Assembly (NCBI GenBank): GCA_024403775.1
Contig: JAKSRE010000010.1
Location: 20,733 to 84,732 of the forward strand
Length of the DNA: 64,000 bases
Direction of reading: 5' to 3'
Source: Clostridia bacterium
GTDB taxonomy: Bacteria > Bacillota > Clostridia > Saccharofermentanales > Saccharofermentanaceae
Part shown: in pieces, positions 52,499-61,735 of the stretch
How the letters are laid out: each line of letters begins with the position of its first letter
How positions within the stretch are numbered: the stretch's first letter is position 1
Translations under genes and position numbers: made by a program
Notes under the pieces: model-generated
The model's database searches: none
What the model was told of the DNA's origin: nothing
The model's input: the letters and a program-made list of their open reading frames with translations, nothing else

Positions 52499-52526
52499 TG
52501 GAGTATAAAGAAATGGAGAAATTAAT

Positions 52527-55193
52527 ATGAAATTTAAACGCTTAGTGGCGTCATTTTTGATGGGCGCGACTTTAGTTAGCGGTGTTAGTATGCCATTAAT
52601 TCTGGCTGATACTAATACTTATGCTTCAACTTTTAGTAGCATAGATTATGCTACAGCTTCAGTTAACATGGATGGCATCAAAGCTTTCGTAACAAGAATG
52701 TATAAGGTATGCCTTGATAGAGCTCCAGAGGAAGACGGACTTAATGGCTGGGCACAAAAGTTAGCAAACAAAGAAGCAACTGGCTGTTCTGTAGCATACG
52801 GTTTTGTATTCTCACCAGAGTTTATTGGAAAGAACCCAACAAACGAAGCATATGTAAACTATATGTATGATGCATTCTTTGGAAGAGAAGCAGATAGTGA
52901 CGGCTTTAAGTACTGGGTAGATCTTCTTAATAATGGAGCAAGTAAGGAATTTGTATTCTGTGGTTTTGCAAACTCACAGGAGTTTTCTAATTTGTGTAAT
53001 AACTATGGTGTAGTAAGAGGCTTTCACATTGAAGGCGAAGACTTTAACCGAATTGCACTTATAAACTTATTTGTAGAGAGACTTTATAATGTAGTCTTAA
53101 ACAGAACATGTGATGAAGTAGGAATGCCAGGCTGGACAGTTAAGTTAAACAATCACGAAGAGTCAGGCTGTTCAGTAGCATATGGATTTGTATTTAGCCC
53201 AGAGTTTTTAAATAAGCATACATGTAACGATTGTTATGTAGAGATTTTATATAATGCATTTCTTGGAAGAAGTTCAGATACAAGTGGAAAATCTTCCTGG
53301 GTATCAATGCTTAATGAAGGCAAATCAAGAGAATTAGTATTTAATGGATTTGCAGGATCACCAGAATTCGCAGGAATCTGTAGTGAATATGGAATAGAGC
53401 CAGGAAGCTTAAGTACAGAAGGAACGACACATGCTGAGGGAACATGTACTATTTGTGGAAATACTAATAGTAACGGCTCTTCAAATGGCGGTGCTACAAA
53501 TAATGGAGGATTATCTACAGGAAACGGCGGCTCCTCTACAGGCAGTGGCAATTCAAATAATGGTTCAACCAATAATGGCAATAATGGTAGTACTCCAACA
53601 AGTACATCTACACCAACACCATATCCAACATTAACGCCTCCTTCTAAATATAAAGAATTTCTCGAGCCAGGTGTTACTTTTATTTATGACTATGATGAAT
53701 ACGATAAGCATCCAGATAACTACGTAGGATATGGCTGTTATTTAAATGAAGAGGGTTATCTTGTAACTGGATGGGTGAATATAGATAAAGAAGACAAAAT
53801 TAAAGCAGTCGATTTAGAGAACAATGAAATACTTGAATCACATGAAATAGATGTTTACTACATGACATCTTTTATAGATGAAGATGATGGTACCGTTACT
53901 ATGTATTTTGATCCAGAGACAGGTGTGCCAGCTATTGGCTTATCTGAAATAGATGGAACAACATATTTATTTTATGTTCCTTTTTTGGCAAAAGGAAATA
54001 GAATGAGCGTCACAGACTTTATAAATGGTGGTTCCTATTTTGTAGATGAGAAGGGTATAGTTCAAACCAGTGGATGGCAGACTGATGTTTGGGGTAACAA
54101 ATATTATGTAGATAGTTCTACATATAAGCTTGTAACAGGCTGGCAAGAAATCGACGGAAACAAGTACTATTTTAATTATAGAAGTGAGATGGAGACTGGC
54201 GTCGAAGGAATAGACTCAAAATACTATCTTTTTAATGATGATGGAATTCTCCAAACTGAGCCTGGATGGCACGATGAATATTATGTTGGCAGTGATGGTG
54301 CTCTATATACAGGCTGGCAAGAAATCGACGGAAATAAGTACTATTTTAATTACAGGGGTGAGATGGAGACTGGCGTCGAAAAAATACACTTTGATTACTA
54401 TCTTTTTAACAATGATGGAATTCTCCAAACTGAGCCTGGATGGCACACTTTCAATAGTAAAAAATACTATTTGAATAATGAAGGTACTCTTTGTCGTGGC
54501 TTCCAAACAATTGATGGAAAGAAATATTATTTTAATGAATCAAATTGTTACCTAATTAAGGGCTTAATGAACATTGGTGATAAAACATATTATTCTGATT
54601 CCAATGGAGTGATACAGACTGGATGGGAAACCATTGGCAGTAAAAAGTATTATTTTCTAGAAGATGGAGCAGCTGCTACAGGATGGAATAAGTTAGATAA
54701 TAAGTGGTACTACTTCAACGAAGATGGCACTATGCGTACTAACGATTTTGCTGAAGATAATGGTCAGAAGTATTACTTAGGTGATGATGGTGTTATGGTT
54801 ACCGACAAATGGGTAGAGTATAAAGACAAATGGTATCATTTGAGTAGCAGTGGCGCTATGGAAAAATCTAAATGGATAGAATATAAAGATGAAAACTGCT
54901 ACTTAAAAGACAGTGGTGCTATGGCGAGCTCGGAGTGGATCAAGTGGAATAACAATTGGTACTATTTTGATGATAAAGGATATATGGTAACAGGATGGAA
55001 AGACTTTACAAAGTCAAACGGTACAGTTAACTGGTATTACTTTAATCCAAGTAGCGGCAAGATGGTAACTGGTGCACAAACAATAAATGGTGCTAAATAC
55101 TATTTTTACCCTGATGGTTCCTCTGTGGGTGTTATGGCAACGAATGTAACCATAAATGGTATTACCTATGGTTCTAATGGTAAAGGTCAGTAA
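52527..55193 (+). CDS. DUF4214 / CW-repeat cell-wall-binding protein
   Basis: 888 residues; AATGGAGAAATTAAT before the ATG. Signal peptide 1-~27, two DUF4214 pairs (~48-295), CTICG, a shorter Gly/Ser/Asn linker (~312-360), then ~20 CW-type repeats and the closing MATNVTINGITYGSNGKGQ. The N-terminal third is identical to the 45928 protein. The CW part is instead close to the 55389 protein (GWNKLDNKWYYFNED, NGQKYYLGDDGVM), so this gene is a mosaic. A 174-bp unit is tandemly duplicated inside the CW region (54138-54311 and 54312-54485). Confidence 0.88.
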   Translation: MKFKRLVASFLMGATLVSGVSMPLILADTNTYASTFSSIDYATASVNMDGIKAFVTRMYKVCLDRAPEEDGLNGWAQKLANKEATGCSVAYGFVFSPEFIGKNPTNEAYVNYMYDAFFGREADSDGFKYWVDLLNNGASKEFVFCGFANSQEFSNLCNNYGVVRGFHIEGEDFNRIALINLFVERLYNVVLNRTCDEVGMPGWTVKLNNHEESGCSVAYGFVFSPEFLNKHTCNDCYVEILYNAFLGRSSDTSGKSSWVSMLNEGKSRELVFNGFAGSPEFAGICSEYGIEPGSLSTEGTTHAEGTCTICGNTNSNGSSNGGATNNGGLSTGNGGSSTGSGNSNNGSTNNGNNGSTPTSTSTPTPYPTLTPPSKYKEFLEPGVTFIYDYDEYDKHPDNYVGYGCYLNEEGYLVTGWVNIDKEDKIKAVDLENNEILESHEIDVYYMTSFIDEDDGTVTMYFDPETGVPAIGLSEIDGTTYLFYVPFLAKGNRMSVTDFINGGSYFVDEKGIVQTSGWQTDVWGNKYYVDSSTYKLVTGWQEIDGNKYYFNYRSEMETGVEGIDSKYYLFNDDGILQTEPGWHDEYYVGSDGALYTGWQEIDGNKYYFNYRGEMETGVEKIHFDYYLFNNDGILQTEPGWHTFNSKKYYLNNEGTLCRGFQTIDGKKYYFNESNCYLIKGLMNIGDKTYYSDSNGVIQTGWETIGSKKYYFLEDGAAATGWNKLDNKWYYFNEDGTMRTNDFAEDNGQKYYLGDDGVMVTDKWVEYKDKWYHLSSSGAMEKSKWIEYKDENCYLKDSGAMASSEWIKWNNNWYYFDDKGYMVTGWKDFTKSNGTVNWYYFNPSSGKMVTGAQTINGAKYYFYPDGSSVGVMATNVTINGITYGSNGKGQ

Positions 55194-55203
55194 GTAAGTT
55201 TAA

Positions 55204-55231
55204 GAGTCCAGGATTTTCCTGGGCTCTTTTC
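55204..55231 (+). terminator. terminator of the 52527 gene
   Basis: GAGTCCAGG/CCTGGGCTC stem with one G-U, then TTTTCTTG. Confidence 0.8.
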
Positions 55232-55310
55232 TTGTCGAAAAGCTGATTTTAAGACTATTCGTCCCTTTAAAAAATAGTAGTTTTGGTTAACCTGTATTTC
55301 ATAAATATCA

Positions 55311-55360
55311 TTGATTTTTAAGTTGTATTCAATATATAATTCTTATTGCACATGAGTGCA
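55311..55360 (+). promoter_or_regulatory. promoter and TGCAC palindrome leader of the 55389 gene
   Basis: TTGATT (55311-55316), 18 bp, TATAAT (55335-55340), TGCAC-ATGA-GTGCA (55347-55360), then GGGGTATAAAGAAATGGAGAA. Confidence 0.65.
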
Positions 55361-55388
55361 TGGGGTATAAAGAAATGGAGAATTTAAT

Positions 55389-58031
55389 ATGAAATTTAAA
55401 CGCTTAATGGCGTCATTTTTGATGGGCGCAACTTTAGTAAGCGGTATTAGTGTGCCAGTAGTGATGGCTGATACTAATACTTATGCTTCAACTTTTGATG
55501 GCATGAATTATGCCGCAGCTTCAGTTAACATGGATGGCATCAAGGCATTCGTAACAAGAATGTATAGAGTATGCCTTGATAGAGAACCAGAAGAAGAAGG
55601 TCTTAATGGCTGGGCACAAAAGCTTGCGCAGAAGGAAGCAACAGGCTGTTCAGTAGCATATGGTTTTGTATTCTCACCAGAATTTATTGGAAAGAATCCA
55701 ACAAACGAAGCATTTGTAAATTATATGTATGATGCATTCTTTGGTCGTGAGGCTGACGAAGGCGGATTTAAGTACTGGGTAGATCTTCTCAATAACGGAG
55801 CAAGTAAGGAATCAATTTTCTGTGGTTTTGCAAATTCAGAGGAATTCTCTAACTTATGTAATAACTATGGTGTAGTACGAGGTTTTCACATTGAAGGTGA
55901 AGACTTTAACCGTATAGCACTTATAAACTTATTTGTAGAGAGACTATATAATGTAGTCTTAGATAGAACATGTGATGAAGTAGGAATGCCAGGCTGGACA
56001 GTTAAGTTAAATAGTCACGAAGAGTCAGGCTGCTCAGTAGCATATGGATTTGTATTTAGCCCAGAGTTTTTAAATAAGCATACATGTAACGATTGTTATG
56101 TAGAGATTTTATATAATGCATTTCTTGGAAGAAGTTCAGATACAAGTGGAAAATCTTCCTGGGTATCAATGCTTAATGAAGGCAAATCAAGAGAATTAGT
56201 ATTTAATGGATTTGCAGGATCTCTAGAGTTTGCAGGAATCTGTAGTGAATATGGAATAGAACCAGGAAGCTTAAGTACAGAAGGAACAACACATGCTGAG
56301 GGAACATGTACTATTTGTGGAAATCAAAATAGTGGTTCTTCAAATAACGGTTCCACAAATAATGGCGGCACATCTTCTGGTAGCGGCAGTTCAAATAATG
56401 GTTCTTCAAACGGCGGAGCTACTTCAGGTAATGGTGGTTCTTCTGGAACCAATGGTAGTGGTGCTACAAATAATGGTGGCTCTTCTACAGGCAGTGGCAA
56501 TTCAAATAATGGCAGTACTCCAACAAGTACACCAACACCATATCCAACATTAACGCCTCCTTCTAAATATAAAGAATTCCTCGAGCCAGGTCTTAATATA
56601 ATTGATGATTATGATGAATACAAGAAAGATTCAGATAACGGACTATATGGCTATTATTTAAATGAAGAGGGTTATCTTGTAACCGGATGGGTGAATGTAG
56701 ATAAAGAGGATACATTTAAGATTATTGGTATAGAGGACAATGAAGTATTTGACTCAGATCGATTAGACGTTTTCAGATTATTACTTAGGGATACAGAAGA
56801 CAGAAAAGCTACTATGTATTTTGATCCAGCGACAGGCTCAATGTTACATGGATTATCTGAAATAGACGGAGTAACCTACTTATTTGATGGTTTTGTTCTA
56901 GTAACTGGAAGTAATCAAAGTATAAGATATTCTGAACGTTACCTTGATGATTATTGTTATTATTTTGTAGATGAGAAGGGTATAGTTCAAACTAGTGGAT
57001 GGCAGACTAATGATATGGGTTGCAAATATTATGTAGATAGTTTTACATATAAACTTGTAACAGGCTGGCAAGAAATAGATGGGAATAAGTACTATTTTAA
57101 TTACTTGTGTGAGATGGAGACTGGCTTCAGAAAAATAGACTCAAAATACTATTTTTTCAACGCCGATGGAGTTCTTCAAACAGAGCCTGGATGGAAAACC
57201 ATTGACAGTAAAAAGTATTATTTTCTAGCAGATGGAGTAGCTGCTACAGGATGGAATAAGCTAGATAATAAGTGGTACTACTTCAACGAAGATAGCACTA
57301 TGCGTACTAACGATTTTGCTGAAGATAATGGTCAGAAGTATTACTTAGGTGATGATGGTGTTATGGTTACCGACAACTGGGTAGAGTATGAAGACAAATG
57401 GTATCATTTGAGTAGCAGTGGTGCTATGGAAGAATCTAAATGGATAGAATATAAAGATAAATGGTACTATGTAGATGAATCAGGTGTTATGTTATCTGAA
57501 GAGTGGCTGACTTATCAGGGTTCAAAATACTACTTCAATAAAGACGGTTCTATGCATACTGGTTGGCTAGAAGCTAGTTGGAACAAATACTATTACTTTG
57601 ATACATCTGGAAAGATGAAGTCTTCATGCTTCATTACATATAATGGTGGCAAGTATTACTTAGGTGATGACGGTATAATGTATAGTGGAAAATGGCTTAA
57701 TCTAGACGGTAATTGGTACTATTTTGCTAGTGGTGGCAAAATGGTAACAGGTGTCTATTACTATGATGGTAGACCATATAATTGTTATTTCTTTGACTCT
57801 AATGGTATTATGCAAAGAAACTGCTGGAGAAAAAATAGTGAAGGAGATTATTTTTACCTTTCTGATTCTGGTAAAGCCTATCATGCAGGTTTTTATAAAA
57901 TAGATGGCAAGTGGTATTCTTTTAATCTTGGTGGAAAACTTATAGTTAATGAAGAGACTTACAAAGGATATTGGGCAGGACCAGATGGTGTAATTGAAGG
58001 TTCAGAAAACTGGACAGAAGCACCTTCATAA
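55389..58031 (+). CDS. DUF4214 / CW-repeat cell-wall-binding protein
   Basis: 880 residues; AATGGAGAATTTAAT before the ATG. Signal peptide 1-~27 (VVMADTNTY), two DUF4214 pairs (~48-295), CTICGN, a long Gly/Ser/Asn linker (~312-385, GSSNNGSTNNGG type), then ~18 CW-type repeats. The C-terminus (GPDGVIEGSENWTEAPS) differs from its relatives and lacks the NVTINGxTYG cap. The N-terminal DUF4214 sequence differs slightly from the 45928/52527 pair (REPEEEGLNGWAQKLAQK) and is nearer the 48292 protein; the last DUF4214 module and its CTIC tail are common to all four. Confidence 0.88.
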   Translation: MKFKRLMASFLMGATLVSGISVPVVMADTNTYASTFDGMNYAAASVNMDGIKAFVTRMYRVCLDREPEEEGLNGWAQKLAQKEATGCSVAYGFVFSPEFIGKNPTNEAFVNYMYDAFFGREADEGGFKYWVDLLNNGASKESIFCGFANSEEFSNLCNNYGVVRGFHIEGEDFNRIALINLFVERLYNVVLDRTCDEVGMPGWTVKLNSHEESGCSVAYGFVFSPEFLNKHTCNDCYVEILYNAFLGRSSDTSGKSSWVSMLNEGKSRELVFNGFAGSLEFAGICSEYGIEPGSLSTEGTTHAEGTCTICGNQNSGSSNNGSTNNGGTSSGSGSSNNGSSNGGATSGNGGSSGTNGSGATNNGGSSTGSGNSNNGSTPTSTPTPYPTLTPPSKYKEFLEPGLNIIDDYDEYKKDSDNGLYGYYLNEEGYLVTGWVNVDKEDTFKIIGIEDNEVFDSDRLDVFRLLLRDTEDRKATMYFDPATGSMLHGLSEIDGVTYLFDGFVLVTGSNQSIRYSERYLDDYCYYFVDEKGIVQTSGWQTNDMGCKYYVDSFTYKLVTGWQEIDGNKYYFNYLCEMETGFRKIDSKYYFFNADGVLQTEPGWKTIDSKKYYFLADGVAATGWNKLDNKWYYFNEDSTMRTNDFAEDNGQKYYLGDDGVMVTDNWVEYEDKWYHLSSSGAMEESKWIEYKDKWYYVDESGVMLSEEWLTYQGSKYYFNKDGSMHTGWLEASWNKYYYFDTSGKMKSSCFITYNGGKYYLGDDGIMYSGKWLNLDGNWYYFASGGKMVTGVYYYDGRPYNCYFFDSNGIMQRNCWRKNSEGDYFYLSDSGKAYHAGFYKIDGKWYSFNLGGKLIVNEETYKGYWAGPDGVIEGSENWTEAPS

Positions 58032-58046
58032 TATATAAGTAGTCAA

Positions 58047-58087
58047 AAGAGTTGTAGAGAGCGATATCTCCGCAGCTCTTTTTATTT
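58047..58087 (+). terminator. terminator of the 55389 gene
   Basis: AGAGTTG...CAGCTCT outer stem with an inner GAGA/TCTC pair, followed by TTTTTATTTTA. Confidence 0.6.
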
Positions 58088-58176
58088 TAGTAGTTAAGCC
58101 TTTCGAAAAGAAATACAACCTCATATACTCACTATGATAAACTGGAATTAAAGACTAACCCATTGGAAGGATAAAA

Positions 58177-58854
58177 ATGGAAGAGATAACAAATTTCCTG
58201 CTGGCAAACCAGGACACAAAATACAAAGATTTTAATGTGACAATAACTCCTGTTCAGAACATGATTGGAGTTAGAACTCCTGTTTTAAGAGATTATGCAA
58301 AGAGATTAACAAAAGAGAATCCTGAATTGGTAAGAGAATTTTTTAATGAATGTCCGCATAAGTATTTCGAGGAGAATCAGCTTCATGCTTTTCTTATTGC
58401 ACTTATAAAGGACTATGATGCCTGCATAGATGAGATTGAGAAATTTCTTCCATATGTTGATAACTGGGCTACCTGCGATCAGATGAATCCTAAGGTTCTG
58501 GGCAGGAACAAAGAGGATTTATTGAGAAGAATCAAAATCTGGATTAGAAGCGACAAGACCTATACAATCAGATTTGGTATTAAGATGCTGATGGATTTTT
58601 ATCTGGGCGAGTCCTTCGATATTGAGTATATGGAGATGGTCTGTAAAGTTAAGTCGGATGAGTATTATGTGAAGATGGTGCAGGCCTGGTATATGGCGAC
58701 GGCTCTGGCTACGAATTATGATGAAGCTATAGGTTTTATAGAGAATAAGAAACTTTCTTCCTGGACACATAATAAGGCAATTCAGAAGGCGATTGAGAGT
58801 TTTAGAGTCACTGATGAACACAAGAAATACCTGAAAACCCTTAAAATTAAGTGA
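58177..58854 (+). CDS. DNA alkylation repair protein (AlkD-like HEAT-repeat glycosylase)
   Basis: 225 residues; TTGGAAGGATAAAA before the ATG. It is all-helical, with the family stretches GVRTPVLRDYAKRL (~32), PHKYFEENQLHAFLI (~66), DNWATCDQM (~100, with the conserved W and D of AlkD-type enzymes) and SYTWT-like SSWTHNKAIQKAIES (~193). AlkD removes bulky cationic alkylated bases without flipping them. Length is normal for the family. It is cytoplasmic and marks the right-hand return to housekeeping genes. Confidence 0.88.
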   Translation: MEEITNFLLANQDTKYKDFNVTITPVQNMIGVRTPVLRDYAKRLTKENPELVREFFNECPHKYFEENQLHAFLIALIKDYDACIDEIEKFLPYVDNWATCDQMNPKVLGRNKEDLLRRIKIWIRSDKTYTIRFGIKMLMDFYLGESFDIEYMEMVCKVKSDEYYVKMVQAWYMATALATNYDEAIGFIENKKLSSWTHNKAIQKAIESFRVTDEHKKYLKTLKIK

Positions 58855-59100
58855 TTTTGTGTGTAAAAGCCGTGTAAAGTAATGTGGTTTATTTGTAAAT
58901 TTTTTGGTGTCATTTGATAATTGCTTTCTCTTTTTTAATATCGAAAATGGTCTATGTAATGTTTTGGGATGCCTTTAATCCCCGCTGCTACTAGCGCTTA
59001 TGCTACAATCACTAATAAATCTTATTTGAAAGTTCTGTTCACGATATTCCAAATGCGATTGTCTAAAAATAGATAATCGTCTATGTATACCGAAATGTTT

Positions 59101-59129
59101 TTGACTTGTCATTGTTACCGCGTTAAAAT
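59101..59129 (+). promoter_or_regulatory. promoter of the Na/Pi cotransporter gene
   Basis: TTGACT (59101-59106), 17 bp, TAAAAT (59124-59129), 52 bp before the start at 59182. The remaining gap from 58855 holds a CGATTGTCT/AGATAATCG hairpin near 59055 and nothing else recognised. Confidence 0.65.
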
Positions 59130-59181
59130 TATACACGTGTTTATATGATTTTAATGAATGTCGTTTAATGAGGTGACAATA

Positions 59182-60876
59182 ATGGAAGTAGATATAGTAG
59201 CTTCAGTTACGAGTTTGCTCGGTGGTATCGCATTATTCCTTTATGCTATCAAGATGACAAGTGGCGGTCTTGAGGCAGTAGCAGGAAACAAACTCAAATC
59301 AATTCTTCAGAAATTAACAAGTAATAGATTCATTGGTGTTCTTATGGGTGCATTAATTACAGCACTCGTTCAGTCATCAACAACCACTACGGTAATGGTA
59401 GTTGGATTCGTAAATGCACAACTCATGAATCTGTATGAAGCTTTGTGGGTTATCATGGGTAGTAACATTGGTACTAACATTACATCCCAGCTCGTTGCAT
59501 TTGATGTAAGTAAATTTGCCCCAATCATTTGTGTAATTGGTGTAGGCATAATTCTTATGGCCAAGTCGAAGCGAGGTAAGGCTCTCGGTGATATCGTAAC
59601 AGGTATCGGTTTTATCTTCATCGGTATGAAGATGATGACTTCTTCAATGGCTCCTATCGTTGATCTTCCAATTGTGAGAGCTTCACTCGCGAAGATGGAA
59701 AATCCAATTCTTGGTATTCTTGCAGGTATTATTTTTGTATTTGTTATTCAGAGTTCAGCTGGTGGTGTTGGTGTGCTTCAGGCTATGGCAATGGCAGCAG
59801 CTACAAGCGGTGCAGCAGCTGCAAATGCTATTACAGTAGATCAGGCTATATTTATTCTTTTTGGTCTTAATATTGGTACATGTTTCCACGCACTTCTTGC
59901 TGCGATTGGTGGTACAAGAGGAGCTTTAAGAGCAGCACTTATGCACTTTGCTTTTAACCTTATTGGAACACTTATCTTTACACCAGTAGCTTTGTTCCTT
60001 CCATTTACAGATTTGGTTCGAAGCATGTCTCCAGGAGATGTTGCAAGACAGATTGCAAATGCACATCTTCTCTTCAATGTAGGTACAACAATTATCATGC
60101 TTCCTGTTGGTCAGTTCCTTGTAAAGTTTGTTATGAAGATACTTCCAAATAAGGAAGAAGATGAAGATTCAAATGATAAGAAGCTTGTTTATCTCAAGCC
60201 ATCAATGCTTAAGGCAGACTCACATGTAGGTCTTGCTACTACACTTGCAAATTCATGCTATAGCGAAGTATCAAGAATGTACGATATGGCAGTAGAGAAT
60301 ATCGAGAAGAGCCTTACATCTGTTATTAGTAACAGTGAGGAACTTCAGAATGAGATTAATGAGCGCGAGGAATATATTGACTTCCTTAATAAGGAAATCT
60401 CTTACTATATATCTCACGCATTAGGTCTTGGTTTCTCAGAAGAAGATGTGCTTAAATTCAGTGCTCTCTTCAAGATTACTGGTAATATTGAGCGTATGGG
60501 TGACCATGCTACTAATATTTCAGGTTATGCAAACCTCATTGAGGAGAAGGGTTATGCATTCTCTGATATGGCGAAAGATGAAGTTAAGAAGATGATTGAT
60601 GTTCTTAAAACTTCATGTGCAAGATTTAAGGATTATAGCGATAAAAATATTCTTGTTAAGGTTGCTCAGGATGAGCAGCGTATTGATGATATGACACTTG
60701 CTTATCGTTCAAATCAGCTTGAGAGAATGAGAACAAGCAACTGCTCTGGTGAGACTTCAGTTATCTATTCTGAGATGCTTACCGACTTCGAGCGTCTTGG
60801 TGATCATCTCCTTAATATTGCCAAAGTTATTTCTGAAAACGATATTAGATCTTTGAAGTGGACAAAGCATGAGTAA
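59182..60876 (+). CDS. Na+/phosphate cotransporter with C-terminal PhoU-like domain
   Basis: 564 residues from the ATG preceded by TGAGGTGACAATA; an in-frame ATG at 59158 lies before this ribosome site. Two inverted NptA/PNaS repeats: GGIALFLYAIKMTSGGLE, LVQSSTTTTVMVVG and GSNIGTN in the first, VIQSSAGGVGVLQ and GLNIGTCFHA in the second. The QSS and N-I-G-T motifs form the Na+/Pi site. Eight or nine membrane helices lie within ~1-320. The C-terminal ~370-564 is a PhoU-like helical domain (ERMGDHATNISGYA, FERLGDHLLNIA) that may sense phosphate state. The stop overlaps the trmL start by eight bases. Confidence 0.92.
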   Translation: MEVDIVASVTSLLGGIALFLYAIKMTSGGLEAVAGNKLKSILQKLTSNRFIGVLMGALITALVQSSTTTTVMVVGFVNAQLMNLYEALWVIMGSNIGTNITSQLVAFDVSKFAPIICVIGVGIILMAKSKRGKALGDIVTGIGFIFIGMKMMTSSMAPIVDLPIVRASLAKMENPILGILAGIIFVFVIQSSAGGVGVLQAMAMAAATSGAAAANAITVDQAIFILFGLNIGTCFHALLAAIGGTRGALRAALMHFAFNLIGTLIFTPVALFLPFTDLVRSMSPGDVARQIANAHLLFNVGTTIIMLPVGQFLVKFVMKILPNKEEDEDSNDKKLVYLKPSMLKADSHVGLATTLANSCYSEVSRMYDMAVENIEKSLTSVISNSEELQNEINEREEYIDFLNKEISYYISHALGLGFSEEDVLKFSALFKITGNIERMGDHATNISGYANLIEEKGYAFSDMAKDEVKKMIDVLKTSCARFKDYSDKNILVKVAQDEQRIDDMTLAYRSNQLERMRTSNCSGETSVIYSEMLTDFERLGDHLLNIAKVISENDIRSLKWTKHE

Positions 60877-61408
60877 AGTTAATGTAGTATTATTTGAACC
60901 AGAGATTCCACAGAATACTGGAAATATAATGAGAACATGTGTAGCAAGTAATTGTAATCTGCACATCATTAAGCCATTAGGATTTGATATAGAGAATCCA
61001 AAGTTTAATAGATTTACAACAAATCACATTACCTGGGCAGACTACACTTTGTATGAGAATTACGAAGATTTCCTCTCCAAAAACGAGGGGGAATTCTTCT
61101 ATCTTACAAGATATGGTAAAAAGCCTCATTCAGCATTTGACTATAAGGCTATTCCAGAAGATAAAAAGATTTATCTTGTTCTTGGTAAAGAGAGTACTGG
61201 TATTCCATATGACATCCTTAAGGATAATCTGGACAGATGTTTTAGAATCCCAATGGATAAGGACTGCAGATGCCTTAATATCTCTAATGCTGCGGCTATA
61301 GCAATATATGAAGTTATGAGACAGCTTGATTATCCTGATTTATCTTTTACTGAAGTTCAGAAGGGCGAGGATTTCCTTGAATCCTATGATGCCATGCTTG
61401 GAAGATAA
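60869..61408 (+). CDS. trmL: tRNA (cytidine(34)-2'-O)-methyltransferase
   Basis: 179 residues. SPOUT-fold methyltransferase that 2'-O-methylates the wobble base of tRNA-Leu species with SAM. Motifs: FEPEIPQNTGNIMRTC (~8-23), LGKESTGIPYDIL (~110-122) and the knot stretch RIPMDKDCRCLNISNAAAIAIYE (read in parts, ~131-152). Its length matches TrmL. The start lies inside the preceding gene (8-bp overlap), with GTGGACAAAGC in place of a strong ribosome site, so it is probably translationally coupled. Confidence 0.92.
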   Translation: MSKVNVVLFEPEIPQNTGNIMRTCVASNCNLHIIKPLGFDIENPKFNRFTTNHITWADYTLYENYEDFLSKNEGEFFYLTRYGKKPHSAFDYKAIPEDKKIYLVLGKESTGIPYDILKDNLDRCFRIPMDKDCRCLNISNAAAIAIYEVMRQLDYPDLSFTEVQKGEDFLESYDAMLGR

Positions 61409-61461
61409 ACTCTGAGATTACCAAACTTGAAAAATATTTTTTGTGGTGTTACACTACAACA

Positions 61462-61735
61462 TGTAACAATTGAATAAATTGATAAACCGTTGAGTAAGAG
61501 TAGTAGCTTTGACATAAGAATTGCAGAGAGTTATCGGCTGGTGTGAGATAATATTCTGGTTGTTGTGAATGGACTTATGAGGGCAGCCCAAAAGTTTTAT
61601 TGACAGATTTTCGAGAAGGAACAAGTAGGCGCTGACGGACATCCCGACCGTGACACGGGAACCGTATGATGGTACGGTCTCACAAGGTGGCTAACAGATA
61701 CTTCTGTCCTTATGTGGGACGGAAGTTTTTTATTT
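61462..61735 (+). promoter_or_regulatory. T-box riboswitch (tRNA-Trp) controlling trpS
   Basis: Promoter TTGAAA (61427-61432), 17 bp, TACACT (61450-61455). Stem I shows GCAGAGAG, GGCTGGTGTGAGA and the specifier region GAATGGACTTATGAGGGCAG with Trp codon TGG at 61570-61572. The T-box bulge sequence AAGGTGGC lies at 61684-61691; its TGGC complements the GCCA 3' end expected of tRNA-Trp. The terminator ACTTCTGTCC/GGGACGGAAGT with TTTTTATTTG ends at 61735. Uncharged tRNA-Trp should stabilise the antiterminator and switch trpS on. Confidence 0.88.
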
